DNA of 58,481 bases from an uncultured Tateyamaria sp. (GCF_947504105.1 NZ_CANNGP010000029.1:1-58481); one strand, 5' to 3'; counted from the stretch's first letter, positions 26,766 through 36,270 are shown. Notes: generated by a model not told the origin, from the letters alone. Program-made: numbers and translations.

Positions 26766-27560
26766 TCACGGTGTTGTCGTCAAGCGCTGGATCATGCCAC
26801 TGTCCGGGTTCGCCAGTGCATCGATGACGTTGAAGTGGTGTTCGCCCTTGGTGACGACATGATCGGCGCCCCATGCCTTGGCCAACCAACGCGCCTGATC
26901 AAGGAAAACAGGCCGCTCGTCCGCCCCGACCCACACCGTGACGGGCGTGTCGGGTTTTGGTTGGCGCATAGGGCTTTCGGCGCGTGCCATTGCGGCATCC
27001 ATGCCGAAATCTGCGTTCATCGACGTTTCCAGCAGCGGTTCGAGGTCGGACACGGGCGAGATGGGCATCACGTGGGTGAGCCGCGACAGAACGGATGCAG
27101 GCAACATACCGGGCGCAAGCATGCGCGCGACAAGGTGCCCGCCCGCCGAATGACCGGCCAGGCTGATCGGCCCCATGCTGCCCTCGGCCACTGCCATCAC
27201 GGCCTGCGCGATTTGCTGTGTGATCCCCGCGATCCGCACGGTCGGACACAGATCATAAGAGGGCATTGCCACGCACCACCCCCGCGCCAACGCGCCCGCC
27301 GCCAGATGCGACCAATATGACCGGTCGAACTTGAGCCAATAGCCCCCATGTACAAAGATCAGCGTGCCCTTGGCCTCTCCCTCGGGCAGGAAATGATCGA
27401 GGGCCATCCGCTCTGATGGGCCATAACTAAGATTCAGACGCGCCCGCGCGCCAAGGCTGTCCCGAAACGCCTGTGCGGTCTCTGCCCAGCGCGGTGGATA
27501 GTCGGCAGCGCCGTCGATATGGGCCCCGTTGGCATAGGCATCGTCCATGTCTGGCATCAT
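26766..27560 (-). CDS. Alpha/beta hydrolase (arylformamidase-like)
   Basis: A 264-aa hydrolase. The oxyanion motif HGG is seen in FVHGGYWLKFDRS and the nucleophile elbow in LAGHSAGGHLV; an acidic residue (VGADERP) and His (KGEHHFN) complete a plausible triad. The plan matches kynurenine formamidase-like esterases, but the substrate is not proven. AGGAGGGAC precedes the ATG at 27560. It lies 98 nt upstream of creatinase on the same strand and diverges from gabD. Confidence 0.78.
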   Translation of the reverse strand: MMPDMDDAYANGAHIDGAADYPPRWAETAQAFRDSLGARARLNLSYGPSERMALDHFLPEGEAKGTLIFVHGGYWLKFDRSYWSHLAAGALARGWCVAMPSYDLCPTVRIAGITQQIAQAVMAVAEGSMGPISLAGHSAGGHLVARMLAPGMLPASVLSRLTHVMPISPVSDLEPLLETSMNADFGMDAAMARAESPMRQPKPDTPVTVWVGADERPVFLDQARWLAKAWGADHVVTKGEHHFNVIDALANPDSGMIQRLTTTP

Positions 27561-27635
27561 GTCCCTCCTGACTTTGGAACTGGACAAGCCTACCCCGTGT
27601 TGTTTGACATGCAACAGACCCGAAAAGGACGCACC

Positions 27636-29111
27636 ATGCTTGATCAGATCACCGACCTCACATCCATGCTGAAAGACCCCTCGCTTCTGGAAACCCGAGC
27701 CTATGTAAATGGTGCGTGGATCGGCGGAGATGAAGGCACGTTCGATGTGACCAACCCGGCGCGCGGCGACGTGGTGGCCGAGGTCGCAGACCTGAGCCGG
27801 GCACAGGTGACGACAGCCATCGCCGGGGCAGACGCAGCTCAGAAAGACTGGGCATCCTGGACCGGTAAGGAACGCGCAGCCGCGCTGCGCAAGTGGTTCG
27901 AGTTGATGATGGAACATCAGGACGATCTGGGCACTATCCTGACGGCGGAACAGGGCAAACCCCTGGCCGAGGCGAAGGGCGAGATTGCTTATGGCGCGTC
28001 ATTCGTCGAGTTCTTTGCAGAAGAGGCAAAGCGCATCTATGGCGAGACGATCCCGGGTCACCAGCGGGACAAGCGCATCACGGTCATGAAACAGCCCATT
28101 GGCGTGGCCGCGTCGATCACACCGTGGAACTTTCCCAACGCCATGATCACCCGCAAGGCTGCGGCAGCGCTGGCTGCAGGCTGTGCCTTTGTCGCCCGCC
28201 CGGCTGAATTGACCCCGCTGTCTGCCATCGCCATGGGCGTGTTGGCCGAGCGGGCGGGGCTTCCTGCCGGTGTGTTCCAGGTGGTTACAACCTCGAACGC
28301 CTCTGAAACCGGCAAGGAGTTTTGCGAGAATCCAGCGGTGCGCAAACTGACCTTTACGGGGTCGACCCAGGTCGGTCGCATTCTGCTGAAACAAGCCGCC
28401 GATCAGGTCATGAAGTGTTCAATGGAACTTGGCGGCAATGCCCCTTTCATTGTCTTTGACGACGCCGATCTGGATGACGCCGTAGAGGGTGCGATGATCT
28501 GCAAGTTCCGCAATGCAGGCCAGACCTGTGTCTGTGCCAACCGGATTTACGCGCAGGCCGGGGTCTATGACGCTTTTGCCGCGAAATTGAAAACAGCCGT
28601 AGAGGCGCTGAAAGTTGGCGATGGGTTTGAGGACGGTGTCACGACCGGACCGCTGATCGCCGACAAGGCTGTCGAGAAGGTGCAGGACCATCTGGCAGAT
28701 GTCATTAAAAACGGCGGCGCGATCCTGACGGGCGGTAAGGTCCATCCGCTGGGCGGCACATTCCTGGAGCCCACCATCGTGACCGGCGTGACCCAGGACA
28801 TGAAAGTGGCGCATGAAGAGACCTTTGGCCCCCTCGCGCCGCTCTTTAAATTCGAGGACGTGGATGATGTGATTGCGATGGCCAACGATACGATCTTTGG
28901 TCTGGCTGCATATTTCTATGCCAACGATCTGAGCCGGGTCTACAAGGTGGCCGAAGCACTGGAATACGGGATGATCGGGGTCAACACCGGCATCATCTCG
29001 ACCGAGGTCGCTCCGTTTGGGGGCATCAAACAATCCGGTTTGGGCCGCGAGGGGTCACATCACGGGATCGAGGAATATCTGGAAATGAAATATATCTGCA
29101 TGAGCGTCTAG
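27636..29111 (+). CDS. gabD: Succinate-semialdehyde dehydrogenase
   Basis: A 491-aa NAD(P)-dependent aldehyde dehydrogenase oxidising succinate semialdehyde to succinate in 4-aminobutyrate breakdown. Motifs are ITPWNFPNAMITRK, the catalytic Glu in MELGGNAPFIVFDDAD, the catalytic Cys in FRNAGQTCVCANR, and a GabD-type C-terminus (PFGGIKQSGLGREGSHHG). The ATG at 27636 begins MLDQITDLTSMLKDPSLL, and length fits the family. No GABA aminotransferase lies nearby. It may share a 75-bp divergent promoter region with the hydrolase gene. Confidence 0.92.
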   Translation: MLDQITDLTSMLKDPSLLETRAYVNGAWIGGDEGTFDVTNPARGDVVAEVADLSRAQVTTAIAGADAAQKDWASWTGKERAAALRKWFELMMEHQDDLGTILTAEQGKPLAEAKGEIAYGASFVEFFAEEAKRIYGETIPGHQRDKRITVMKQPIGVAASITPWNFPNAMITRKAAAALAAGCAFVARPAELTPLSAIAMGVLAERAGLPAGVFQVVTTSNASETGKEFCENPAVRKLTFTGSTQVGRILLKQAADQVMKCSMELGGNAPFIVFDDADLDDAVEGAMICKFRNAGQTCVCANRIYAQAGVYDAFAAKLKTAVEALKVGDGFEDGVTTGPLIADKAVEKVQDHLADVIKNGGAILTGGKVHPLGGTFLEPTIVTGVTQDMKVAHEETFGPLAPLFKFEDVDDVIAMANDTIFGLAAYFYANDLSRVYKVAEALEYGMIGVNTGIISTEVAPFGGIKQSGLGREGSHHGIEEYLEMKYICMSV

Positions 29112-29219
29112 GGTGTGATCCATGGCTGGTCACATCGACGTGACCGGGACGTACGCCATTTGCCCAAGGTGCGGCGGCTGACATAAGATAGTGAAATTCA
29201 GTGCGAGGAACTTTGATCC

Positions 29220-29885
29220 ATGTTGACGAGACGCCATTTCGTGATGACGACGGCTGCCCTTTTTTCGGCACCCATTGCGGGGCCTGCATTGGCACGCCCC
29301 ATTTCCGATCAATCAAAATGGTCAGCGTGGGACTCTCAGGTCACCCCTGCCAATTTCGACCTGACAACATCGAACCCCTGGGGTGTGCACCGTCGCTTCC
29401 TGCCGCAGCGCGTGCAGGCCAATGACGGGCTGGCGCCGGGCGATATCCACGTCGATGCCGTGGCCCGCTATCTTTACCACATTCAGGCGGACGGCACCGC
29501 GATGCGCTATGGCGCGGCCATTGCGCGGGGCAACCTTTATGAACCGGGCACCTACACGATCAAGCGCAAGACCAAGTGGCCGACATGGACGCCGACCAAA
29601 GCGATGATCGAACGCGACCCGGACCTGTTCGAAAAACATGCGGATGGGATGAATGGCGGCCCCACGAACCCGCTCGGTTCGCGCGCGCTTTACCTATTTG
29701 TCGGCAATCGCGACACGTATTTGCGCATTCATGGCACACCCTATCCACGATCGATCGGTGGGCGCGCCAGTTCGGGCTGCGTGCGCATGATCATGGCACA
29801 TATCAACCAGCTTTACCCGAGCGTAACACCCGGCGCGACCGCCTTCCTTTACCCGTCCGAAGACGGCGTCACGGCGGCCAGCTGA
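29220..29885 (+). CDS. L,D-transpeptidase (YkuD/ErfK family)
   Basis: A 221-aa exported protein. The N-terminus has twin arginines and a hydrophobic core (MLTRRHFVMTTAALFSAPI), suggesting Tat or Sec export. The YkuD active site is seen as RIHGTPYPRSIGGRASSGCVRM-type spacing: HGT, then SSGCVRM with the catalytic Cys. It would make 3-3 peptidoglycan cross-links or attach proteins to peptidoglycan. Its TGA stop abuts the TCA (opposite-strand TGA) of the next gene. Confidence 0.9.
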   Translation: MLTRRHFVMTTAALFSAPIAGPALARPISDQSKWSAWDSQVTPANFDLTTSNPWGVHRRFLPQRVQANDGLAPGDIHVDAVARYLYHIQADGTAMRYGAAIARGNLYEPGTYTIKRKTKWPTWTPTKAMIERDPDLFEKHADGMNGGPTNPLGSRALYLFVGNRDTYLRIHGTPYPRSIGGRASSGCVRMIMAHINQLYPSVTPGATAFLYPSEDGVTAAS

Positions 29886-30176
29886 TCAGGTTGCGGGCGT
29901 CGCTTCTGCCTCTACTTGCGTGCAGATGGGGCGCCCCTCGCGGGTGCGCAACGGCAAGAAGGTCGTTTCGACCGGGCCAACATGGCGGTAGACAAGGCAC
30001 CCATCAGCGGGGTCGACCTTGACCGCGTTCAGGTCCTGTTTTGGATCGGCCAGTGTCAGGATGCGCTCTGGCAGGGGCGAGAGGAAAGGCCCGCCTGCTG
30101 CGCCTGATTGCGTGGTCTCGTCACAGGCGGCCAGCATTATCATTGCCGCTGCAAGCATCACTCCGGTCCGTTTCAT
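29886..30176 (-). CDS. Small putative lipoprotein
   Basis: A 96-aa protein with signal MKRTGVMLAAAMIMLAAC and lipobox LAAC, so probably lipid-anchored. The mature part has a Cys pair (DGCLVYR, RPICTQV). I chose the ATG at 30176 because GGGGG lies just upstream at useful spacing; ATGs at 30182 and 30194 are alternatives. Family unknown. Confidence 0.65.
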   Translation of the reverse strand: MKRTGVMLAAAMIMLAACDETTQSGAAGGPFLSPLPERILTLADPKQDLNAVKVDPADGCLVYRHVGPVETTFLPLRTREGRPICTQVEAEATPAT

Positions 30177-30340
30177 GTCCATCCCCCGTGACATTGGTCG
30201 CTGGTCTTTGCCAAGCGTCTGTCCCTCTTATCGTGGCATGTGCCCGCGCCTGCAACGGGCTGATCATCTGACGCTGACGTGAGTTGCGCGCCCGCAACGA
30301 TTCCTGTGTGTTGGCGGGACCCAACACCCGGAGCGCAACC

Positions 30341-31171
30341 ATGTCCCGTTTCCTTGCCGCCTTGTTTGCCCTTGTCCTGTTCCCGCTGCCCGCGTTGGCC
30401 TGCGGGGGGCGTGATGACCCCTGTGCCCTGCCCAGCGGCAATTACCATATGGCCGTCCCCGAGGTGGCAGCGCCGCGGGGCATTGTCATGCATCTGCATG
30501 GCGGTGGAGGGCGGGGGCGCGGATTGCTCAATTCCGGCCTCGCACGCGAGGCGTTGGCGCGCGGCTATGTCTTTGTGGCCCCCGATGGCGATCAGCCGAC
30601 CCGTCGGTTCAAGCAGGACTGGTCGGTGCGGGGCAAGAACCTGGACTATGACCGGCAGGATTTCGGGTTTCTGCCCGAGGTGATGGCCGATGTGCGCGCG
30701 CGCACCGGGCTGGAGGGGGGCACGGTGCTGCTGGCCGGTTTTTCGCGCGGCGGGTCCTTTGTCTGGGACATGGCGTGCCAGATGCCCGATTTCGCCGATG
30801 CCTATGCCCCGCTTGCGGGTGCATTCTGGGACGATCTGCCGACTGAGTGTGCGGCCCCGGTGCGCCTGTTTCATACCCATGGGTGGAATGATCGGACTGT
30901 CCCTCTCGAAGGACGCTCCTTTGCCGATGGGGCGGTGGTGCAGGGCGATGTCTGGGCCTCGTTGAAAATCCTGCGCGAGACCAATGGCTGTGACGCGCGC
31001 CAGCCTGAACGCAACAGTTTCGAGGGCGATCTGTGGTTCCGCCACTGGACCGATTGCGCCGCTGGCGACATCCGCCTGATGCTGCACAAGGGTGGGCATG
31101 GCGCGCCGCAGGGCTGGGCCACGCGCGTCATGGACTGGTTCGAGGGCAAGGGGCTGGACGCCGAGGGGTGA
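30341..31171 (+). CDS. Secreted PHB-depolymerase/LpqC-like esterase
   Basis: A 276-aa alpha/beta hydrolase with a signal peptide (MSRFLAALFALVLFPLPALA). The motifs are HLHGGGGRGRG (oxyanion), the nucleophile Ser in LAGFSRGGSFVW, the acid in HTHGWNDRTVP, and the His in HKGGHGAP. Plan and size fit the LpqC/polyhydroxybutyrate depolymerase group (CE1). The substrate could be a short-chain ester or feruloyl-type ester. The next gene starts 18 nt later. Confidence 0.82.
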   Translation: MSRFLAALFALVLFPLPALACGGRDDPCALPSGNYHMAVPEVAAPRGIVMHLHGGGGRGRGLLNSGLAREALARGYVFVAPDGDQPTRRFKQDWSVRGKNLDYDRQDFGFLPEVMADVRARTGLEGGTVLLAGFSRGGSFVWDMACQMPDFADAYAPLAGAFWDDLPTECAAPVRLFHTHGWNDRTVPLEGRSFADGAVVQGDVWASLKILRETNGCDARQPERNSFEGDLWFRHWTDCAAGDIRLMLHKGGHGAPQGWATRVMDWFEGKGLDAEG

Positions 31172-31189
31172 TCGGGGTCAGATGCGCCC

Positions 31190-32158
31190 ATGCTGACCCG
31201 TTCCGATCTTGAGACTGCCGCCGCCTTTGTCCACGCCCGCATGGCTCCAACGCCGCAGCACCATTGGCCATTGTTGAGTGCCGCCACGGGGGCCGAAGTG
31301 TGGGTGAAACACGAGAACCACACGCCCACCGGGGCCTTCAAGGTGCGGGGCGCGCTGACCTTCATGGACTGGCTGGTGCGCACGCACCCGGATGTGCCGG
31401 GTATCTGCACCGCGACGCGTGGCAATCATGGACAGGGGCAGGCTTGGGCCGCGACGAATGCCGGGTTGACGGCCAAAGTCTATGTCCCGCGTGGCAACTC
31501 GGTCGAGAAAAACGCGGCCATGGAAGCCTTTGGCGCGGAGTTGATCGAGTTTGGCGACGACTTCGATACGGCGCGTGTGGAAGCCTATCGCGTGGCCGAC
31601 GAAGAGGGGCTGTTCATTGTCCCCCCCTATCACCCCGAGCTGGTGCGCGGTGTTGCGACCTATGCCTATGAGCTGTTCAGTGCACAGCCCGATCTGGACA
31701 CCGTCTATGTACCCATTGGCTGCGGGTCGGGCATTTGCGGGACGATCATGGCGCGCGACGCGCTGAGGTTGTCGACCAAGGTGGTTGGCGTGGTGTCGGA
31801 TCAGGCGCAGACCGCGAAACTGTCGGTCGAGGCGGGGCGGTTGGTCGAGACGAATTCAGCCGCGACCTTTGCCGATGGCATGGCTGTGCGCGTGCCTGTG
31901 CAAGAGGCGTTCGACACCTATTCCAAGGGCGCCGAGCGCATCCTTGCGGTCAGCGATGACGAGGTGGCGGAGGCGATCCGGCTCTACTTTACCGCGACCC
32001 ACAACGTGGCCGAGGGCGCAGGGGCCGCCCCATTGGCCGGGTTGATGCAGGAGCGTGCGCAGATGGTGGGCAAGTCCGTGGGAGTCATCCTGTGTGGCGG
32101 CAATATCGACACCGGCTGGTTCCGGACCGTTCTGGACGGCCACACGCCGCAGGTCTGA
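31190..32158 (+). CDS. Threonine-dehydratase-like PLP enzyme
   Basis: A 322-aa fold-type II PLP enzyme without an ACT domain. The PLP lysine lies in TPTGAFKVRGA, a substrate loop in TATRGNHGQGQAWAA, and the phosphate-binding loop in CGSGICGT. This fits catabolic threonine/serine dehydratases and relatives such as hydroxyectoine-utilisation EutB; no ectoine genes are near, so the exact substrate is open. It lies 18 nt after the esterase gene. Confidence 0.82.
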   Translation: MLTRSDLETAAAFVHARMAPTPQHHWPLLSAATGAEVWVKHENHTPTGAFKVRGALTFMDWLVRTHPDVPGICTATRGNHGQGQAWAATNAGLTAKVYVPRGNSVEKNAAMEAFGAELIEFGDDFDTARVEAYRVADEEGLFIVPPYHPELVRGVATYAYELFSAQPDLDTVYVPIGCGSGICGTIMARDALRLSTKVVGVVSDQAQTAKLSVEAGRLVETNSAATFADGMAVRVPVQEAFDTYSKGAERILAVSDDEVAEAIRLYFTATHNVAEGAGAAPLAGLMQERAQMVGKSVGVILCGGNIDTGWFRTVLDGHTPQV

Positions 32159-32168
32159 TTTTACAAAA

Positions 32169-32186
32169 CTGACATATCACTGTTAC
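32169..32186 (+). promoter_or_regulatory. Pho box upstream of the phytase-like gene
   Basis: CTGACAT, four bases ATCA, then CTGTTAC: two 7-bp direct repeats with the 4-bp spacing of PhoB sites (consensus CTGTCAT-N4-CTGTCAT). It lies 58 bp before the start codon. This predicts induction by phosphate starvation through PhoR-PhoB. Confidence 0.75.
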
Positions 32187-32243
32187 GTCTGCGTCAAGCA
32201 AACGCGCCACTTCGTGCGGGATTTGATCCCGATGGAGTGTCTG

Positions 32244-34415
32244 ATGACCAAACCCCTTATGTGCATGACCTCGGCCCTGGCCCTGATTGCAGGTGCCGCT
32301 GCTGCGGACGGCCATGCCGAAAAGAATTTCAACCGCATCGCGTCTTTCCCAGTCGTGACCAACATGGCCGAGGGCGAGGACACATCGCGCGAAACATCGC
32401 CCGAGATCATCGACGTGACAGCCGATGGCATGACGCTGGTTTACACCGACAGCCCGCTTAAAGCCTTGGGGCTGGTGGACATCACCGACCCGGCGGCCCC
32501 TGCCCCGCTGGGCAACATTGCGCTAGATGGCGAACCGACGAGCGTTGCCGTGATCGGCTCGACCGCTTTTGTCGGCATCAACACTTCTGTGTCGTTAACC
32601 GAACCGTCGGGTCAGCTGATGGCGCTGGCAGTCCCCGCGGGGACAGAATTGGCCAGTTGCGATCTGCCGGGTCAGCCCGACAGCGTGGCCAAGGCCCCAG
32701 ACGGGTCCTTTATCGCCGTGGCGATTGAGAACGAGCGGGACGAGGACCTGAACGACGGTGTGATCCCGCAACTGCCCGGCGGTGGTGTGGTGCTGGTGAA
32801 CATGGTTGATGGCAATTTGGATTGCGCGTCACTGCAATATGTGGACCTGGCTGGTTTGGCCGAAATAGCGCCCAGCGACCCCGAGCCGGAATATGTGTCG
32901 ATCAACGCCTTGGGCGAGACGGTGGTGACCCTGCAAGAAAACAACCACATGGTTGTTGTTGCCCGCGACGGAACGATTGTGAACCATTTCCCCGCCGGTG
33001 CCGTGGACCTTGAGGGGATCGACGCCACGGATGAACGTGGCGCGCTTATCTTTACCGAGAGCCAGATGGGCCGTCTGCGTGAACCCGATGCGGTGACGTG
33101 GATTGATGACGAGCATTTCGCCACCGCCAACGAGGGCGACTACCAGGGCGGATCGCGGGGTTGGACGATCTTCCGCAAGGATGGGCGGGTTGTATACGAA
33201 AGCGGCGTGAGCTTTGAACATGCGCTTGTCCAGATCGGGCACTACCCGGACAAGCGGTCGGACGCCAAGGGCGTTGAGCCGGAAAGCGTGACCTTTGCGG
33301 AATTCGATGGCACGCCTTTCGTGTTTGTGGGGTCCGAGCGCGGTTCAATCGTGGGGGTCTATGATGTGACCGATCCTGCGGCGCCTATACTCAAGCAGAT
33401 GCTGCCTTCGGGTGTTGGGCCAGAAGGCTACGTCACGATCCCCGCGCGCAACCTGCTGGTGTCGGCCAATGAAAGCGACCTGATCGAGGATGGCGGCGCC
33501 CGGGCGCATGTCATGCTGTACGAGTTTGGCGAAGGTCCGGCAGCCTATCCCCACCTGACCTCGGAAGGGATGGAGGAGTTGACCGGCTGGGGTGCCTTGT
33601 CGGGTATGGTCGCGGATGAGGATGGCATGATCTATGCCGTGTCCGACAGCTTCTACGGCTTTCAGCCGCGCATCTTCAAAATCGACCCGTCCCAGACCCC
33701 AGCCCGGATCGTCGAGGCCATCGACGTGACCCGCGCAGGCCGCCCGGCGCAGAAGTTGGACATGGAAGGTATCACGCTGGATGGCGATGCGTTCTGGATC
33801 GCGTCCGAGGGGCGCACGGATCGGGTCATTCCGCACGCGATCTACAAGGTCGCAGCCGATGGCAGCATCGATGCGGAAATCGGCCTGCCGCCCGAACTGA
33901 TGGCGGTCGAGAAACGCTTTGGCTTTGAAGGGATCACCAAGATCGGCGACACCCTGTGGATGGCTGTGCAGCGCGAATGGAAGGATGATCCGGCAAACCA
34001 TGTGAAGCTGGTGGCCTACAATATCGAGACCGAGGAATGGGGTGCCGTCCATTACCCCAAGGCCGAGCCCGCCAAGGGTTGGGTCGGCTTGTCCGAGATC
34101 GTGGCGCATGGCGATTACGTCTATATCGTTGAGCGCGACAACCTGCATGGGATCGAGGCGGTCACCAAGAAGGTCTACCGCGTGCCGCTGGCCGACATGC
34201 AGCCTGCGCCCCTGGGTGGTGAGCTGCCCGTGGTCGGCAAGGAAGAGGTGCGCGACCTGATCCCCGACCTGACATCAACGGGCGGCTATGTGCTGGACAA
34301 GGTCGAAGGGCTGGCGATCACATCCGATGGCACCGCATGGATTTCGACCGACAATGACAGGGTCGACGACCATTCGGGCGAGACGATGTTCTTTTCCATC
34401 GGCCAGGTGAACTGA
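32244..34415 (+). CDS. Phytase-like secreted esterase
   Basis: A 723-aa exported protein starting MTKPLMCMTSALALIAGAAAADG. It carries beta-propeller-like repeats of LVDITDPAAPAP type in the N-terminal half and, in the C-terminal half, the 'esterase-like activity of phytase' pattern (LDMEGITLDGDAFWIASEG; FGFEGITKIGD; VEGLAITSDG). It probably releases phosphate from organic esters in the periplasm or outside. The ATG at 32244 is preferred because GGAG lies 6 nt upstream; ATG 32232 is possible. The Pho box and a strong terminator make it a single-gene unit. Confidence 0.82.
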   Translation: MTKPLMCMTSALALIAGAAAADGHAEKNFNRIASFPVVTNMAEGEDTSRETSPEIIDVTADGMTLVYTDSPLKALGLVDITDPAAPAPLGNIALDGEPTSVAVIGSTAFVGINTSVSLTEPSGQLMALAVPAGTELASCDLPGQPDSVAKAPDGSFIAVAIENERDEDLNDGVIPQLPGGGVVLVNMVDGNLDCASLQYVDLAGLAEIAPSDPEPEYVSINALGETVVTLQENNHMVVVARDGTIVNHFPAGAVDLEGIDATDERGALIFTESQMGRLREPDAVTWIDDEHFATANEGDYQGGSRGWTIFRKDGRVVYESGVSFEHALVQIGHYPDKRSDAKGVEPESVTFAEFDGTPFVFVGSERGSIVGVYDVTDPAAPILKQMLPSGVGPEGYVTIPARNLLVSANESDLIEDGGARAHVMLYEFGEGPAAYPHLTSEGMEELTGWGALSGMVADEDGMIYAVSDSFYGFQPRIFKIDPSQTPARIVEAIDVTRAGRPAQKLDMEGITLDGDAFWIASEGRTDRVIPHAIYKVAADGSIDAEIGLPPELMAVEKRFGFEGITKIGDTLWMAVQREWKDDPANHVKLVAYNIETEEWGAVHYPKAEPAKGWVGLSEIVAHGDYVYIVERDNLHGIEAVTKKVYRVPLADMQPAPLGGELPVVGKEEVRDLIPDLTSTGGYVLDKVEGLAITSDGTAWISTDNDRVDDHSGETMFFSIGQVN

Positions 34416-34435
34416 CCCAAACGCATGATCTGGAA

Positions 34436-34466
34436 GGGCGTCAGGCATCCGCTTGACGCCCTTTTT
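34436..34466 (+). terminator. Rho-independent terminator of the phytase-like gene
   Basis: Stem GGGCGTCA/TGACGCCC (8 bp) with a 10-nt loop, followed by TTTTT, 21 nt after the stop. Confidence 0.92.
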
Positions 34467-34512
34467 CTTTGCGCATACACCCCGCGCCTTTCCGCATGGT
34501 CAGGGGGACGGT

Positions 34513-35772
34513 ATGGCACACACGTTGGGCATTGATTTCGGCACCTCGAATTCAGCCGCGGGCTATGTCCAGGACGGCAAGCCGCATCTGGTGACCATGG
34601 CGCCGGGGGAAACGACCCTGCCGACGACCGTGTTCTTTGACTATGACGCGCGCAAGATGCTGATGGGGCATCCGGCAAACGATGCGCTGCTTGATGGGAT
34701 CGAGGGGCGGTTCATGCGGGCGCTCAAGCGCGTGCTGGGCACATCGATCATGCATGAAAAGCGGCAGCTGCTGAACGCGCGGATGACCTTTGTCGACATC
34801 ATCGCGCGCTTTCTGCGCGAAGTGAAACGGCGGGCTGAGGCGGAGGCGGGACACCCCTTTGACCATGCGTTGTCCGGGCGGCCCGTGGTTTTTCATGGCA
34901 CCAATGATCCGCGTGAGGCGCAGGCCGAGGCGGATTTGCGCGCCTGCTATCTGGCGGCGGGCTTTAGCGACGTGTCGTTTCTGCCCGAGCCGGAGGCCGC
35001 AGCGATTGCATCGGGTGCGCTGGACCATCCCGGTGCGACGGGCCTTATCGTGGATATTGGCGGCGGGACGTCCGACTTTTCGGTCTTTCGTACCGGCAAT
35101 GATGGCGTGACGATCCTCGCCAATCACGGGGTGCGGATTGGCGGCACCGACTTTGACCGTTCGATCAGCATCGACCGTGTCATGCCCCTGCTTGGGGCAG
35201 GCACCCTGATCCGCAATGCCATGGGGCCGGGGACCCTGCCCGCGCCCAAGGGTATCTTCAACGATCTGGCGACATGGGAGAAGATCCCGTTCCTTTACAC
35301 CGCCAAGACACGCCGGATGGTCAGCGACATGCTGCAGTTGTCAGAAGAACGGGACAAGATGGGGCGGCTGGGCACGGTGCTGGAGCATGAATTGGGCCAC
35401 GATGTCGCCTTTGCCGTGGAGCAGGGCAAGATCGATGCCAATTCCGGGCGCGACGATGCGGTGATTGCGCTGGCTCAGGTGGCAAGCGGCCTGACTGCCG
35501 CCCTGCCAGTGGACGCGTTGCGCGGCATCCTTGACCCCCATGCCGCCGCCTTGCGCCTTGGCGTGGCCGAGACGTTGGAGATGGCGGGCATAGAGGCAGG
35601 ACAGATCGATCAGGTGATCTACGTCGGTGGGTCCAGCCTGATGTCGATGGTGACGGACACAATGGGCGAGAGCTTTCCCGACGCGCGGCATTCGTTTTCA
35701 GAGGTGTTTACGGCGGTGGCGGATGGGTTGGCGCTGGCTGCCGATCGGCATGATGCGCCAGTGGTGACATGA
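34513..35772 (+). CDS. Hsp70-family protein, YegD type
   Basis: A 419-aa actin-fold ATPase related to DnaK but lacking the substrate-binding domain. Phosphate loops are seen in LGIDFGTSNSAAGY and IVDIGGGTSDFSVF; GGTDFDRS and VYVGGSSLM complete the nucleotide site. This plan is that of YegD, a putative chaperone of unknown client. AGGGGGAC precedes the ATG at 34513. It starts 47 nt after the terminator, and its stop is 3 nt from the stop of the convergent gene. Confidence 0.87.
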   Translation: MAHTLGIDFGTSNSAAGYVQDGKPHLVTMAPGETTLPTTVFFDYDARKMLMGHPANDALLDGIEGRFMRALKRVLGTSIMHEKRQLLNARMTFVDIIARFLREVKRRAEAEAGHPFDHALSGRPVVFHGTNDPREAQAEADLRACYLAAGFSDVSFLPEPEAAAIASGALDHPGATGLIVDIGGGTSDFSVFRTGNDGVTILANHGVRIGGTDFDRSISIDRVMPLLGAGTLIRNAMGPGTLPAPKGIFNDLATWEKIPFLYTAKTRRMVSDMLQLSEERDKMGRLGTVLEHELGHDVAFAVEQGKIDANSGRDDAVIALAQVASGLTAALPVDALRGILDPHAAALRLGVAETLEMAGIEAGQIDQVIYVGGSSLMSMVTDTMGESFPDARHSFSEVFTAVADGLALAADRHDAPVVT

Positions 35773-35775
35773 CGT

Positions 35776-36270
35776 TCACCCCCACGCTCTGAGTGCGGCG
35801 CGGATGTACTTGGCGGCAGACCGGTAATGGCTGGGCCCTGCGGCTTCGGCCCAGCGCCCGGGCCGCCAGTCATTCCGCGCCCCTTTCATGGGACCGCCAT
35901 ACAGCTCATCATTCGAGCGATCATTGATGAAGTCCGTCAGTTCGCCGTGCTTCTTTTTCAGCAGGGCAACGGCTTGTGACCAGTCCAAATGGGATTGCCG
36001 CTGCCTGAGGTCCGCGTTGTAGCGCTTGAGTTCATTCCACTTGTAGCCTTCCGCCGGGAAGTGAACGGTTTTTCCCGCCTGCCCATCCCAGTACCACCTC
36101 AGGAACAGGTCAATCCAATGGGCGCGATGGGCGATGACGTCCTTGATCGAGGTGTCGTCGGCGTCCTTTTGAAGCGCGACATCGGGGGGGATGGTTTCGA
36201 TCAGCTTTTCCAGCTTTCCGAAGTCCTTTTGCGTGATGTCGATGAGTTCCGTTTTGCTGTGTGCGGGCAT
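35776..36270 (-). CDS. ClbS/DfsB family four-helix bundle protein
   Basis: A 164-aa DinB-like helical protein. HRAHWIDLFLRWYWDG and PAEGYKWNELKRYN match the ClbS/DfsB pattern. ClbS protects against colibactin, DfsB has been linked to other damage, and most homologues are uncharacterised. The ATG at 36270 begins MPAHSKTELIDIT. Confidence 0.78.
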   Translation of the reverse strand: MPAHSKTELIDITQKDFGKLEKLIETIPPDVALQKDADDTSIKDVIAHRAHWIDLFLRWYWDGQAGKTVHFPAEGYKWNELKRYNADLRQRQSHLDWSQAVALLKKKHGELTDFINDRSNDELYGGPMKGARNDWRPGRWAEAAGPSHYRSAAKYIRAALRAWG

